A stretch of 6,917 nt of DNA from JBGPBY01 sp041481485 (GTDB taxonomy: Bacteria > Acidobacteriota > Terriglobia > 20CM-2-55-15): assembly GCA_041481485.1 (NCBI GenBank), contig JBGPBY010000400.1:1-6917 (forward strand). The letters run 5' to 3'. Position 1 is the first letter of the stretch. Every line of letters starts with the position of its first letter. A program made the translations under genes and the position numbers. Shown here piece after piece: positions 1 through 5,883 of the stretch. Below the pieces are notes generated by a model. It did no database searches and was not told the DNA's origin. It saw only the letters and a program-made list of their open reading frames with translations.

Positions 1-104
1 CTGTAGGCGCGGTCTATGACCGCGCACAGTTTTTCAGACTGGGATTCCTCGAATTGGGAATCCATAAACGAAAGATTGTGCGCGGTCATAGACCGCGCCT
101 ACAG
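1..104. repeat. REP-like (BIME-like) double palindrome forming a long hairpin
   Basis: Positions 1-27 and 78-104 are perfect reverse complements. Each arm is itself a palindrome: GCGCGGTC, a 3-base spacer TAT (or ATA), then GACCGCGC. Inside the arms, 28-35 pair with 70-77 using two G-U wobbles, and 42-48 (GGATTCC) pair with 57-63 (GGAATCC) around an 8-base loop. As RNA nearly the whole element folds into one long hairpin with a single internal loop. Two inverted copies of a short GC-rich palindrome is the architecture of REP/BIME elements, usually mobilised by RAYT-type transposases; that origin is inferred, and no RAYT gene is in the window. The element starts exactly at the window edge, so it may continue leftward. 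It could also be a small MITE, or the terminator of a gene to the left. Confidence 0.85.
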
Positions 105-180
105 CGGGCCGCAGTCGCAAATTCCAAACTGACCCATTACCCTTTGCCGGATGAGCAAGCCCCAGACCATCGGTGCGCGG

Positions 181-186
181 TATACT
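181..186 (+). promoter_or_regulatory. possible -10 box upstream of the SnoaL-like gene
   Basis: TATACT matches the sigma-70 -10 consensus at 5 of 6 bases and lies 31 bases before the start codon at 217. No convincing -35 box sits 16-18 bases upstream, so this is weak. The rest of 105-216 holds no gene or other clear signal. Confidence 0.25.
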
Positions 187-216
187 CTCGCCAACACATC
201 TGGAAAGGATCGCAAT

Positions 217-780
217 ATGTGGAAGCGGTTTGTATCCATCGTCATCATCGCAGTCTGGGCGGTTGCGTCCCTCTCGGCTGGCGCCCAAAAGCCTGCGGCG
301 TCCGCGCCCCGAGAGCTGACAGCGCTCGACTACATCGAGATTCAACAGCTCGTGGCGAAGTACGCGCGGGCGATCGACACTTGCTCGAATAACGGCTACG
401 ACTATGCAGACCTGTTCACTCCCGACGGTGCATTCATTCCGTCGTTCAACGGCAAACCTCTTGAGCCGATTCAGGGCCGCGAGAAGCTCGCTGAAGTGTC
501 GGGCGGTGGATCAAAGGGCTGCAAAAACGTCGGGTGGATCGTGCAGGGTGTCCGTCACCTCTATGTGAACCACATCATCACTCCCACCGCGGAAGGCGCC
601 ACGGGTACTGTCGACATGCTCATGATCGGTCTCGGGGGCGACCCCAACAAGATCGAGTACGACGGGTACTACGAAGACACCTACGTCAAGACAGCCAAGG
701 GCTGGCGCTTCAAGCAGCGCATGCACCACGCGCTGCTTCGTGAGGGGCAGCGGGTAACGCCCGCACCGGCCGCCAGGTAG
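217..780 (+). CDS. secreted SnoaL-like / NTF2-fold protein
   Basis: A 187-aa protein. The ATG at 217 is preferred over an in-frame ATG at 151 because GGAAAGGA (202-209) sits 7 bases upstream and because the protein then begins with a signal peptide: MWKR, a hydrophobic stretch to about residue 20, and a likely cut after AGA (residue 23). The mature part opens with an amphipathic helix of the type LDYIEIQQLVAKYARAID, followed by DLFTPDGAFI and, near the C-terminus, YEDTYVKTAKGWRFKQR. That pattern is typical of the SnoaL_4/DUF4440-like group of the NTF2 superfamily (cone-shaped alpha+beta barrel). Members include hydratases, isomerases and polyketide cyclases, but many have no known substrate, so no reaction is assigned. 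Export implies action outside the cytoplasm. It is followed 56 bp downstream by another exported protein gene on the same strand and may be co-transcribed with it. Confidence 0.85.
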   Translation: MWKRFVSIVIIAVWAVASLSAGAQKPAASAPRELTALDYIEIQQLVAKYARAIDTCSNNGYDYADLFTPDGAFIPSFNGKPLEPIQGREKLAEVSGGGSKGCKNVGWIVQGVRHLYVNHIITPTAEGATGTVDMLMIGLGGDPNKIEYDGYYEDTYVKTAKGWRFKQRMHHALLREGQRVTPAPAAR

Positions 781-822
781 ACTGACTCGAGGAGATGTTC
801 ACGATTAAGGAAAGCTCCGGAC

Positions 823-829
823 GGGAGGA
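823..829 (+). promoter_or_regulatory. ribosome binding site fixing the start at 837
   Basis: GGGAGGA lies 7 bases before ATG 837. The alternative in-frame ATG at 795 has a GGAG only one base away, too close to work well, and starting there would put a charged 14-residue extension ahead of the signal peptide. Confidence 0.6.
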
Positions 830-836
830 CAGGATT

Positions 837-1928
837 ATGCTTCTACGCGCTGCGCGATTGCCACGCTCTTTTACGCTTTGGATCCTGCTCCCGGCTGTCG
901 CCGTCATGGCGCTGTTGGGGCCGATGCTTCAGCTTTCAAGAGCCGCCGACACGTTGCCGAACCGCTACACCGACGAAGAGTTCTGGCGACTGGTCAATGA
1001 CTTCTCGGAGCCGAACGGGTTCTACCAGTATGAGAACTTTGTATCCAACGAAATCTCTTACCAGACGGTGATTCCAGAACTGAAGAAGAACACAAAGCCG
1101 GGAGGCGTGTATCTGGGCGTCGGTCCGGAACAGAACTTCACCTATATCGCTGCGATTGAACCGAAGGTGGCGTTCATTCTGGATATCCGCCGGCAGAATC
1201 TCGTCGAGCTGCTCATGTACAAAGCTCTGTTTGAAATGTCGGCGGATCGTGCGGAGTTTGTCTCGCGATTGTTTTCGCGCAAGCGCCCGGCAGGTCTGGG
1301 ACCCAATTCGTCGGCAACGGATATCTTTCTCGCGTTCGACTCCGTCGCGTCGGACAAGCAGCTTTATGATGAAACTCTCCAGGCCATAAGGGATCGACTC
1401 AAGCAGCACGGTTTCAAACCCACGGGCGACGATGACCAGAAGATCGAGTATGTGTTCAACGTCTTCTTCCTTGGCGGTCCGCGTATGAATTATGCGTTTG
1501 CCAGCGCCAGTCCGAACACGGCCGTTCCGAGCTATCACTGGCTGATGCTGACGACGGACAGCCGCGGTGAAAACTGGGCGTATCTTGCGTCGGAAAGCCG
1601 CTACAAACTCGTGCGCGACATGCAGCAGAGGAATCTGATTGTGCCTCTTGTCGGAGATTTTACCGGACCAAAGACGCTCAAGTCCCTGGGGCAATACCTT
1701 AAAGAACACGGAGCCATGGTCAGCGTTTTTTATGTTTCAAATGTCGAGGACTACATTGAATCGAAGTGGGCGGGATACGTGAGTAATATTCGTGCGCTCC
1801 CGCAAGACGATTCGAGTCTATTCATTCGCTGGCTCAGCGTACCGGTCACAAATCTTAGTTGGATGAGAGATATTCCGGAACGATGGCCGGCAATGTTCAC
1901 CAATCCCCTCGGCGGAGCGCTGCAGTAG
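837..1928 (+). CDS. exported uncharacterised protein with methyltransferase-like Rossmann motif (copy 1)
   Basis: A 363-aa protein. It starts with a signal peptide or membrane anchor: basic LLRAARLPR, a hydrophobic segment at about 14-33, and a likely cut near SRA/A at residues 36-37. Residues 88-96 (PGGVYLGVG) followed by DIRRQN (116-121) resemble motif I and the acidic end of strand 2 of a SAM-binding Rossmann fold. The stretch IRRQNLVELLMYKALFEMSADRAEF is highly conserved with a second copy in this window (6095-6917). I recognise it as an uncharacterised bacterial family, perhaps the one labelled LIC_10091 in Leptospira; that name is from memory and unverified. No substrate is known to me. 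A SAM-type fold behind a signal peptide is odd, because SAM is cytoplasmic: the N-terminus may be an uncleaved anchor, or the fold may have another role. It converges with the next gene, with 20 bp between stops and no visible terminator. Confidence 0.75.
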   Translation: MLLRAARLPRSFTLWILLPAVAVMALLGPMLQLSRAADTLPNRYTDEEFWRLVNDFSEPNGFYQYENFVSNEISYQTVIPELKKNTKPGGVYLGVGPEQNFTYIAAIEPKVAFILDIRRQNLVELLMYKALFEMSADRAEFVSRLFSRKRPAGLGPNSSATDIFLAFDSVASDKQLYDETLQAIRDRLKQHGFKPTGDDDQKIEYVFNVFFLGGPRMNYAFASASPNTAVPSYHWLMLTTDSRGENWAYLASESRYKLVRDMQQRNLIVPLVGDFTGPKTLKSLGQYLKEHGAMVSVFYVSNVEDYIESKWAGYVSNIRALPQDDSSLFIRWLSVPVTNLSWMRDIPERWPAMFTNPLGGALQ

Positions 1929-1948
1929 AACGAACGCGCGTCTTCACC

Positions 1949-2887
1949 TCATCGTCGGTCGGGGACAAGACGTGCCACGATGTCCCAGCCAGCCGGACCA
2001 TCAACCTTCAGGGGTTGCTTCAGCAGATCAACATTTCCGTAGCTCAGAGACTTCAGCTGATAGCCGGCGGGAATGGCTCGAAGAGAGATGGTGTACTCAC
2101 CACTGCGCAGACGGAAAACGAAGAACTGACCCGAATTGGTGCCGTTATAGGCATCGGGCTTCGTCGCCAGGATGACCCGGCCATCGGCGCTTCTCGCCTC
2201 GGCCGCCAGCGTTGGAGGCGGCGCGTTCGCCCCCTCGACGAGAACTCTGCCGGTGACGAAGCGTTCCTGAGGCATTGTGATGGTCACATCCGTAAGGTTG
2301 GTGTTGCCCACCGTGATGGGCACCAACTGTTGCATGATGATGCCGCTGATCACTCGCAATTGGTAATTTCCAGGCGTCACATTGTTGAGCGTGAAGGACC
2401 CATCCGGACGAAGCAGCGTTTCCAGGGGAGTCCCCATCAACACAATCAGAATGCCCGACTTGGACGGAAGGCCGACCACGCGCCCGCTTACACTCACCGG
2501 AGTCGGTGCACGCAGCGTTATCAAAAGCTCAGCGTTGTCCGTCGCAGCAACAACCAGCGGCGAGTTCAGAAGATCGGTGCCGCCGTAGGTGAAGCTCTTA
2601 ACGGCAAAGTTGCCTGAAGGCGCCCCAACGATGCTCATGCCTATCGGCAAGGTGACGCGGAATGTTCCGTCCGGTTGCGGATTGATGACAACCGAGCCTG
2701 CAGCTCTGCCCGGGCTCTGCAGCGGCAGAGTGAAACGCAATGGTGTGCCACCGCCATCCATGGTGATTTTGCCCGAGACGCTCTTTGCCGGAGATTGAAC
2801 GATGCGCGGCGCCGCGATCACTGAAAGCGCACAGCCGAGGATAAGCAAACCGAAAACGAGAACTAAGCCTGAGCGCCGAGAAGCCAT
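1949..2887 (-). CDS. secreted protein with carboxypeptidase-regulatory-like beta-sandwich repeats
   Basis: A 312-aa protein starting at the ATG at 2887-2885, chosen for a strong GGAGGT ribosome site and an immediate signal peptide (ASRRS, then LVLVFGLLILGCALSVIAA). LILGC weakly resembles a lipobox, but the hydrophobic stretch continues past the Cys and AIAA-type cleavage near residues 25-26 is more natural. The mature part holds about three Ig-like beta-sandwich units, starting near VSGKITMDGG, VSVSGRVVG and VTGRVLVEG. The first and third contain the related phrases SFTYGGTDLLNSPL and SLSYGNVDLLKQPL, so they are diverged internal repeats. The middle unit has LRPDGSFTLNNVTPGNYQLRV, the classic carboxypeptidase D regulatory-like (CarboxypepD_reg/PF13620-type) signature. 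There is no peptidase catalytic domain; a structural or binding role at the cell surface or periplasm is likely. Such proteins are very abundant in Acidobacteriota. It lies 92 bp from the DinB gene upstream and could have its own promoter. Confidence 0.85.
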   Translation of the reverse strand: MASRRSGLVLVFGLLILGCALSVIAAPRIVQSPAKSVSGKITMDGGGTPLRFTLPLQSPGRAAGSVVINPQPDGTFRVTLPIGMSIVGAPSGNFAVKSFTYGGTDLLNSPLVVAATDNAELLITLRAPTPVSVSGRVVGLPSKSGILIVLMGTPLETLLRPDGSFTLNNVTPGNYQLRVISGIIMQQLVPITVGNTNLTDVTITMPQERFVTGRVLVEGANAPPPTLAAEARSADGRVILATKPDAYNGTNSGQFFVFRLRSGEYTISLRAIPAGYQLKSLSYGNVDLLKQPLKVDGPAGWDIVARLVPDRR

Positions 2888-2894
2888 CGTGAGC

Positions 2895-2900
2895 ACCTCC
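2895..2900 (-). promoter_or_regulatory. strong Shine-Dalgarno (GGAGGT) for the beta-sandwich gene
   Basis: On the minus strand AGGAGGTGCTCACGATG places GGAGGT 7 bases before the ATG at 2887. This settles the start against a longer in-frame ORF reaching 3055, whose extra 56 residues are arginine-rich, lack family features and would overlap the upstream DinB gene. Confidence 0.75.
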
Positions 2901-2979
2901 TGTCCGGAACTCCTTATTAGGATGATTCGGGAGTCTATCACGCGAATTCTTGTGTTGGGCAACCCGCCTTTGCGTGCTG

Positions 2980-3558
2980 TCAGCCCGCACTCACGACGCC
3001 ACGCAGCATTCCGACCTGACCAAGGTGCATCAGCGTATGGTGCAGTCCCCACCAATAGAGAGCACTTTCTCGCGGTTTACTCGGAAGCCACTTCTCGAAA
3101 TCGGCAGAGGCAACGCCCACCGAGACGGCTTTTCGAACGTCGGCAACATCGATCGGAGCGTCCCATTTCTCCTGCCCTAACGTGCGAACACCCTCGCGAG
3201 TGCGACGGCCGACCGCATCGCGATAGGCCCACAGCGCTTCGAGATCGATGGCCTCCGAAAGTTCTGGGACGCCGCCTTTCCCGGTGGAAACGCCGCGCGT
3301 CGAAACCCGAAGCCGTTCTTTCCAATCATCTCTATCGAAGAGTTGGTCGCGGCCCAGGACGATGCAGCTGACAAATCCATCCTCCGTTCGTGCAATGTGC
3401 CAGAAGATCCAGGCGAGAGAGTTCATGCCGTGAGGCTGGAGGCGCAGTTGTCTTTCGGTGAGTCCTTCCAAAAGGTAGTCCATGTTGAAGTCTGAGCGCT
3501 CGACGGTCCTGCGATGAACGGAAGCGTGTTCCCGGAGAAAGTGATCTGCAGGGTTCAT
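2980..3558 (-). CDS. DinB-superfamily protein (DUF664-like)
   Basis: A 192-aa protein starting at ATG 3558-3556, 11 bp after the stop of the upstream methyltransferase gene; the in-frame extension to 3633 would overlap that gene and is rejected. The DinB four-helix bundle is indicated by an N-terminal helix with HASVHRRTVERSDFN, then MNSLAWIFWHIARTEDGF (candidate metal ligand H54) and, near the C-terminus, LHHTLMHLGQVGMLRG (H173 or H174, and H178), matching the HxxxHxGQ pattern. These three His positions are the usual divalent metal site. DinB/YfiT-like proteins include metal-dependent thiol S-transferases (bacillithiol or mycothiol type) and many with unknown activity; the substrate here is unknown. 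The protein appears intact and cytoplasmic, with no signal peptide. It is probably the third gene of an operon with the reductase-like and methyltransferase genes. No strong Shine-Dalgarno is visible, so translation may depend on coupling. Confidence 0.85.
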   Translation of the reverse strand: MNPADHFLREHASVHRRTVERSDFNMDYLLEGLTERQLRLQPHGMNSLAWIFWHIARTEDGFVSCIVLGRDQLFDRDDWKERLRVSTRGVSTGKGGVPELSEAIDLEALWAYRDAVGRRTREGVRTLGQEKWDAPIDVADVRKAVSVGVASADFEKWLPSKPRESALYWWGLHHTLMHLGQVGMLRGVVSAG

Positions 3559-3569
3559 GCACGGATATT

Positions 3570-4130
3570 CTAGACCAAGTCCAATGCTGCAGGCCGTTCG
3601 AACACTGCCGTGTAGTTGTACCAGTGCCCCCACGTCCGACTGAATCTGAATCCGGCTCCTTCAACCAGTGTTCTGAGCGTTGAAAGCCTCAAGATATCCG
3701 GATCGGGAAGGTGCTCGTGAAACACAGCAACTCCGCCCGGGCGAATGACGCGAAACAGAGATTCCGCACATCGCCGCTTTTCCGGGATTTCGCCAAATAC
3801 GGCCGCCAGCGCTACCACATCGAAACTCGCGGCCGGAAACGGCAGGTCGGCGGCATCGCCCTTTGTATATCCGATGTGTCGCAAACCGGCAGCTTCCAGC
3901 TTCCGACGGGCTTTCGCAAGCATCTCGACCTGAAGATCGAATAACTCCAAATGGCCTCGCGACGTGCGTCGGGCAATTTCAAGACTGAAGTATCCGGATC
4001 CCGGACCGATCTCAAGCACTCGCGATGAGTCGGTAAGTGACAATCGATCGGCAAACTGGCGGGGGCTGATGAGCAAACGACGGATTGGATTGTCGATCAG
4101 AAAAGACAACTGGTGCGGATAGCAACCCAT
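3570..4130 (-). CDS. class I SAM-dependent methyltransferase
   Basis: A 186-aa cytoplasmic protein of the Methyltransferase_11/25 type. Motif I is VLEIGPGSGYFS (38-49), the acidic residue after strand 2 is D65 in LELFDLQVEML, the adenine-site acidic pair appears in GDAADLPFP (91-99), the strand-4 region is FDVVALAAVFGEIP (103-116), and post-motif III is RVIRPGGVAVFHEH (127-140). The N-terminal phrase HQLSFLIDNPIRR followed by SPRQFADRL is common in a small-molecule (UbiE-like) methyltransferase group, and C-terminal aromatics such as WGHWYNYTAVFER may line the substrate pocket. The acceptor molecule cannot be deduced. Its start lies 10 bp after the TAG that ends the reductase-family gene, and its stop lies 11 bp before the DinB gene, so the three are likely co-transcribed. 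The gene looks complete. Only a weak ribosome site precedes the ATG. Confidence 0.88.
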   Translation of the reverse strand: MGCYPHQLSFLIDNPIRRLLISPRQFADRLSLTDSSRVLEIGPGSGYFSLEIARRTSRGHLELFDLQVEMLAKARRKLEAAGLRHIGYTKGDAADLPFPAASFDVVALAAVFGEIPEKRRCAESLFRVIRPGGVAVFHEHLPDPDILRLSTLRTLVEGAGFRFSRTWGHWYNYTAVFERPAALDLV

Positions 4131-4140
4131 AGACTTACTG

Positions 4141-5112
4141 CTAAAACTCTTGAACCCGCGAAGCGAGATCCTCGGTGGTCATCGAGCCGGGAAGGCGCCC
4201 GGCCCTTGCTGCCTCGTTGGCCAGCCGTTGAAGCACCGCATTCGCGGGTGTGCGAACGCCATGCGCCTTCCCGAGGAAGACTATTTCACCATTGAGATAG
4301 TCCGCCTCGATAGTTCCAGTGCGCCGTTGCAGACTTTGCCACGAAGATCCGCCGGATCTTCGTTGTCCCTCAATACTGCCCACTTGAAGCAGATTTCCGC
4401 GTCGTTCCTTTTCTTCATCGTCTCCGACATAGTCGATGCCGGCAGCGCGGTAGCAGTCGATTCCCTCTTACCTCGCCATTGCGGTGATTGGGCTGGACCG
4501 CGCGGACGGTCCACATAGAGCTTCCGCGGCATTGCCGAGGTTCATCAGCAGCTTGCCGTATTTCCAGCGCATGATGTCTCCGCGTGGTTCGGAGTGAAAC
4601 GCCGAAGTTCGCAGAATTGAGGCAATGTTGTTTGTGACTTTATCTGTTCCCGACGGGTAGCGCCCGATATCCAGAATGCCCGTTACCGGTGAACTCCAAG
4701 CCCGGACAACACCCGACACCAGAAATTCCGTCGGACACATGACGCAAATGCCATAGACGCGCTGAAACCATCGCTGAGCAAGCCGTTCGTTTTCGACCGC
4801 GTTCTGAACGCAAACGATCGGCACATAGAGTGGAGCAACAGCGGCGAGACCCTGAAGTGCGACAAGTGTGTCCTGGGTCTTCATTGTTAAGAACACCACG
4901 TCGTCCGGCGTCCATTGAATGTCTTTGGGCGATTCAACGATCTTCACGTCGATAGTCGAGGTCGAATCTGGAGACTCGATCGTCAGTCCGCGTTCTGTGA
5001 CTGTTCGGCACTGTTCGGGCCGGCCAATGAGAACGACGTCATGTCCATGCTGAGTCAACCGGCCGCCGATGACTCCCCCAACGGCGCCGGCACCGAAAAC
5101 GATAAACCGCAT
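4141..5112 (-). pseudogene. ketopantoate reductase-family (PanE/ApbA-like) gene with one in-frame TAA
   Basis: The N-terminal piece (5112-4468, 214 aa) carries the NADP-binding Rossmann motif GAGAVGG (7-13), FLTMKTQDT (75-82), VQNAVENE (102-109) and RWKYGKLLMN, whose K187 corresponds to the catalytic Lys of KPR. Codon 215 is TAA (4470-4468). The same reading frame then continues for another 108 codons with EGIDCYRAAG, GGSSWQSLQRRTG and IEADYLNGEIV, the ApbA C-terminal domain; E269 is the expected catalytic or substrate Glu. Read through the stop, the protein is 323 residues, the normal family length. There is therefore no frameshift, just one nonsense codon (for example GAA or CAA to TAA), or an assembly or sequencing error. 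The N-terminal fragment alone lacks half the active site and should be inactive. True ketopantoate reductases usually have SMLQD where this has SWQSL, so the substrate may differ; pantothenate synthesis is not assured. First gene of the probable operon with the methyltransferase and DinB genes. Confidence 0.88.
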
Positions 5113-5145
5113 GAAGCATTCTCACACAGTCGACGTCACTGATTC

Positions 5146-5206
5146 TCGATCACCAATTGCGCCGGGCCAGCGCGGAGGAACATCCTTGAGCGGGCGGATC
5201 AATGTG
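5146..5206. repeat. direct repeat, left copy (partner 6091-6152)
   Basis: 61 bases match 6091-6152 in the same orientation apart from one base change (A at 5182 against C) and one missing C in the CGCCCGGG run. The repeats lie about 945 bp apart and enclose both tRNA-like remnants and the nucleotidyltransferase unit. Confidence 0.88.
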
Positions 5207-5240
5207 AGCGAAGGAAAATCCAGCGGCAGATTCAATGGAA
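5146..5240 (-). pseudogene. detached 3'-end remnant of the exported Rossmann-like family (copy 3)
   Basis: Positions 5146-5206 match 6091-6152, the 3' end of the intact-looking paralog, with only one substitution and one single-base gap. Read on the minus strand, the remnant gives SLTLIRPLKDVPPRWPG, against QSTLIRPLKEVPPRWPG in the paralog. The missing C shifts the frame after PRWPG, so the original stop is lost. Upstream of 5206 the similarity fades quickly: an 8-base gap, then AGCGAAG shared, then only a vague SLP match near 5240. The fragment sits directly upstream of the reductase-family gene (start at 5112), so it now forms part of that operon's leader or promoter region. Confidence 0.8.
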
Positions 5241-5242
5241 GA

Positions 5243-5276
5243 GACTAAAAGCGTCGTTCGGATTCGAACTGAAGCA
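5243..5276 (-). pseudogene. decayed tRNA 3'-end remnant (T-arm and acceptor strand), left copy
   Basis: It matches 5850-5883 at 29 of 34 positions without gaps, including the 12-base block TCGGATTCGAAC. Read on the minus strand it shows a T-loop TTCGAAT flanked by TTCAG and CCGAA (one A-C mismatch in the stem), then CGACGCT. Nothing upstream resembles an anticodon arm, so this is not a functional tRNA. With the right copy it forms a direct repeat bracketing the nucleotidyltransferase unit. Confidence 0.6.
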
Positions 5277-5297
5277 CAGGTCTGAAACAGGCGTCGC

Positions 5298-5575
5298 TTA
5301 CCGCACAGCGGCTTTCTCGATCGCCTTGCTCCACTCGGCGTTAAGGCTGAGCTCACCGACCCATCGATCCATCGATCGATGTAGTACTCCGATGGTGGCA
5401 GGGCGGACGAGAAAACGCGAAGTTGTTCCGGAGTCGGAGCGATGACGTTATTCAGATCCTGGGTCGCTCGTGGAACTCCATGGTATGAACTCGCGAACGA
5501 ACCGGTAAACATGCAAGGGATTTCTGCCCTTGCCAGCGCTTCAAAGATGCGCCGCAATACGTCTCGAGTGCTCAC
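5298..5575 (-). pseudogene. decayed MNT/AbiEii-like nucleotidyltransferase gene (internally deleted and frameshifted)
   Basis: Starts with GTG at 5575, overlapping the upstream small gene by four bases (GTGA). The first 68 codons match the N-terminus of minimal nucleotidyltransferases: FEALARAEIPCMFTGSFASS with the GS box at 25-30, then HGVPRATQDLNNVIAPTPEQL. The second Asp of the expected DxD is Asn42, so the metal site is already damaged. After YYIDR the frame is wrong. In a shifted frame, RWVGELSLNAEWSKAIEKAAVR then TAA (5300-5298) resembles the usual C-terminal helix of the family. Removing one copy of the 8-bp tandem duplication at 5361-5376 joins the two parts into an exact 89-codon frame. 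As family members are roughly 180-200 residues (from memory), the middle seems deleted as well. In the annotated frame the ORF runs on to 5150 through unrelated remnants; that tail is not a real C-terminus. Confidence 0.75.
5361..5376. repeat. perfect 8-bp tandem duplication (CCATCGAT x2)
   Basis: CCATCGAT is repeated at 5361-5368 and 5369-5376 and is followed by a further CGAT. Eight bases is not a multiple of three. Between the GTG at 5575 and the TAA at 5300 there are 275 coding bases; subtracting 8 leaves 267, which is 89 whole codons. This is the likely cause of the frameshift. Confidence 0.85.
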
Positions 5576-5802
5576 CGGAGGGCTGTAGGGATTTCATCGA
5601 CACGCAGTGTGCAACGGAAAAACTCGCGAATGAGATCCCGTTGAGAGATTCCGGGATGCTTTCGTTCCAGGCGGTCAAAGGCCAGGCCCCGCATGGTTTC
5701 ACTCATGTCGATCGCTAGTCGAAGGCGTTCGACTCCGGACATCGCGCGCAGGATTCCCGCCTGAAGTTGTTCGATTTGCGGAGTGGTGTCGGAGATAGAC
5801 AT
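5572..5802 (-). CDS. small helical protein paired with the nucleotidyltransferase
   Basis: A 76-aa, probably all-helical protein: TPQIEQLQAGILRAMSGVERLRLAIDMSETMRGLAFDRLERKHPGISQRDLIREFFRC. The layout (an M/S-P-E-R-L-like helix start, a long amphipathic helix ending near R-x-x-P-x-(I/L)S, then a helix with an R-x-F/L pattern) is familiar from small proteins encoded just upstream of minimal nucleotidyltransferase genes in many soil bacteria and cyanobacteria. I know no established function; a toxin-antitoxin-like or partner role is inferred only from the pairing. The ATG is at 5802-5800, with no strong ribosome site. The last four bases overlap the GTG of the partner gene, indicating translational coupling. 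The reading frame is intact although its partner is broken, so it may be an orphan on its way to decay. Confidence 0.65.
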   Translation of the reverse strand: MSISDTTPQIEQLQAGILRAMSGVERLRLAIDMSETMRGLAFDRLERKHPGISQRDLIREFFRCTLRVDEIPTALR

Positions 5803-5849
5803 CGATTTCAGTGTAGCGTGACAAATCGCGTACGAATCGAATCTCTAAG

Positions 5850-5883
5850 GACTAAAGGCGCCGATCGGATTCGAACCGATGCA
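5850..5883. repeat. direct repeat, right copy of the tRNA-derived 34-mer
   Basis: Matches 5243-5276 at 29 of 34 bases, same orientation, with starts 607 bp apart. It spans the T-arm and acceptor strand of the tRNA-Cys remnant plus the flanking bases GACTAA just beyond the discriminator base, so the repeat extends slightly outside the tRNA. Confidence 0.7.

Noticed and set aside
151..216. Earlier start (ATG 151) for the SnoaL-like gene
   Set aside because: It places 22 polar residues before an obvious signal peptide, and the start at 217 has a well-spaced ribosome site.
936..1709. Long minus-strand open frame (257 aa)
   Set aside because: It is antisense to the well-supported 837-1928 gene, its composition is rich in Arg and His as expected for a shadow frame, and it shows no family motif.
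1929..1948. Bidirectional terminator between the convergent genes
   Set aside because: The 20-bp gap has no inverted repeat or T-run.
1859..2617. Plus-strand open frame (252 aa)
   Set aside because: It lies opposite the beta-sandwich gene and shows no recognisable domain or ribosome site; a shadow of a GC-rich coding strand.
2831..2840. Lipoprotein lipobox (LILGC) in the beta-sandwich protein
   Set aside because: The -2 residue is Leu, and the hydrophobic core continues past the Cys to a better signal peptidase I site, so lipidation is not supported.
2888..3055. 56-residue N-terminal extension of the beta-sandwich protein
   Set aside because: It would overlap the DinB gene and hide a clear signal peptide that has its own strong ribosome site.
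4281..4532. Minus-strand ORF (83 aa) as a separate small gene
   Set aside because: It is a frame-shifted shadow within the reductase-family gene, whose real frame continues past the TAA with conserved C-terminal domain sequence.
5150..5575. A single intact 141-aa minus-strand protein
   Set aside because: Only the first ~68 codons look like a nucleotidyltransferase. The rest reads out of frame through the true C-terminal helix, a tRNA-like remnant and the 3' end of another gene's duplicate.
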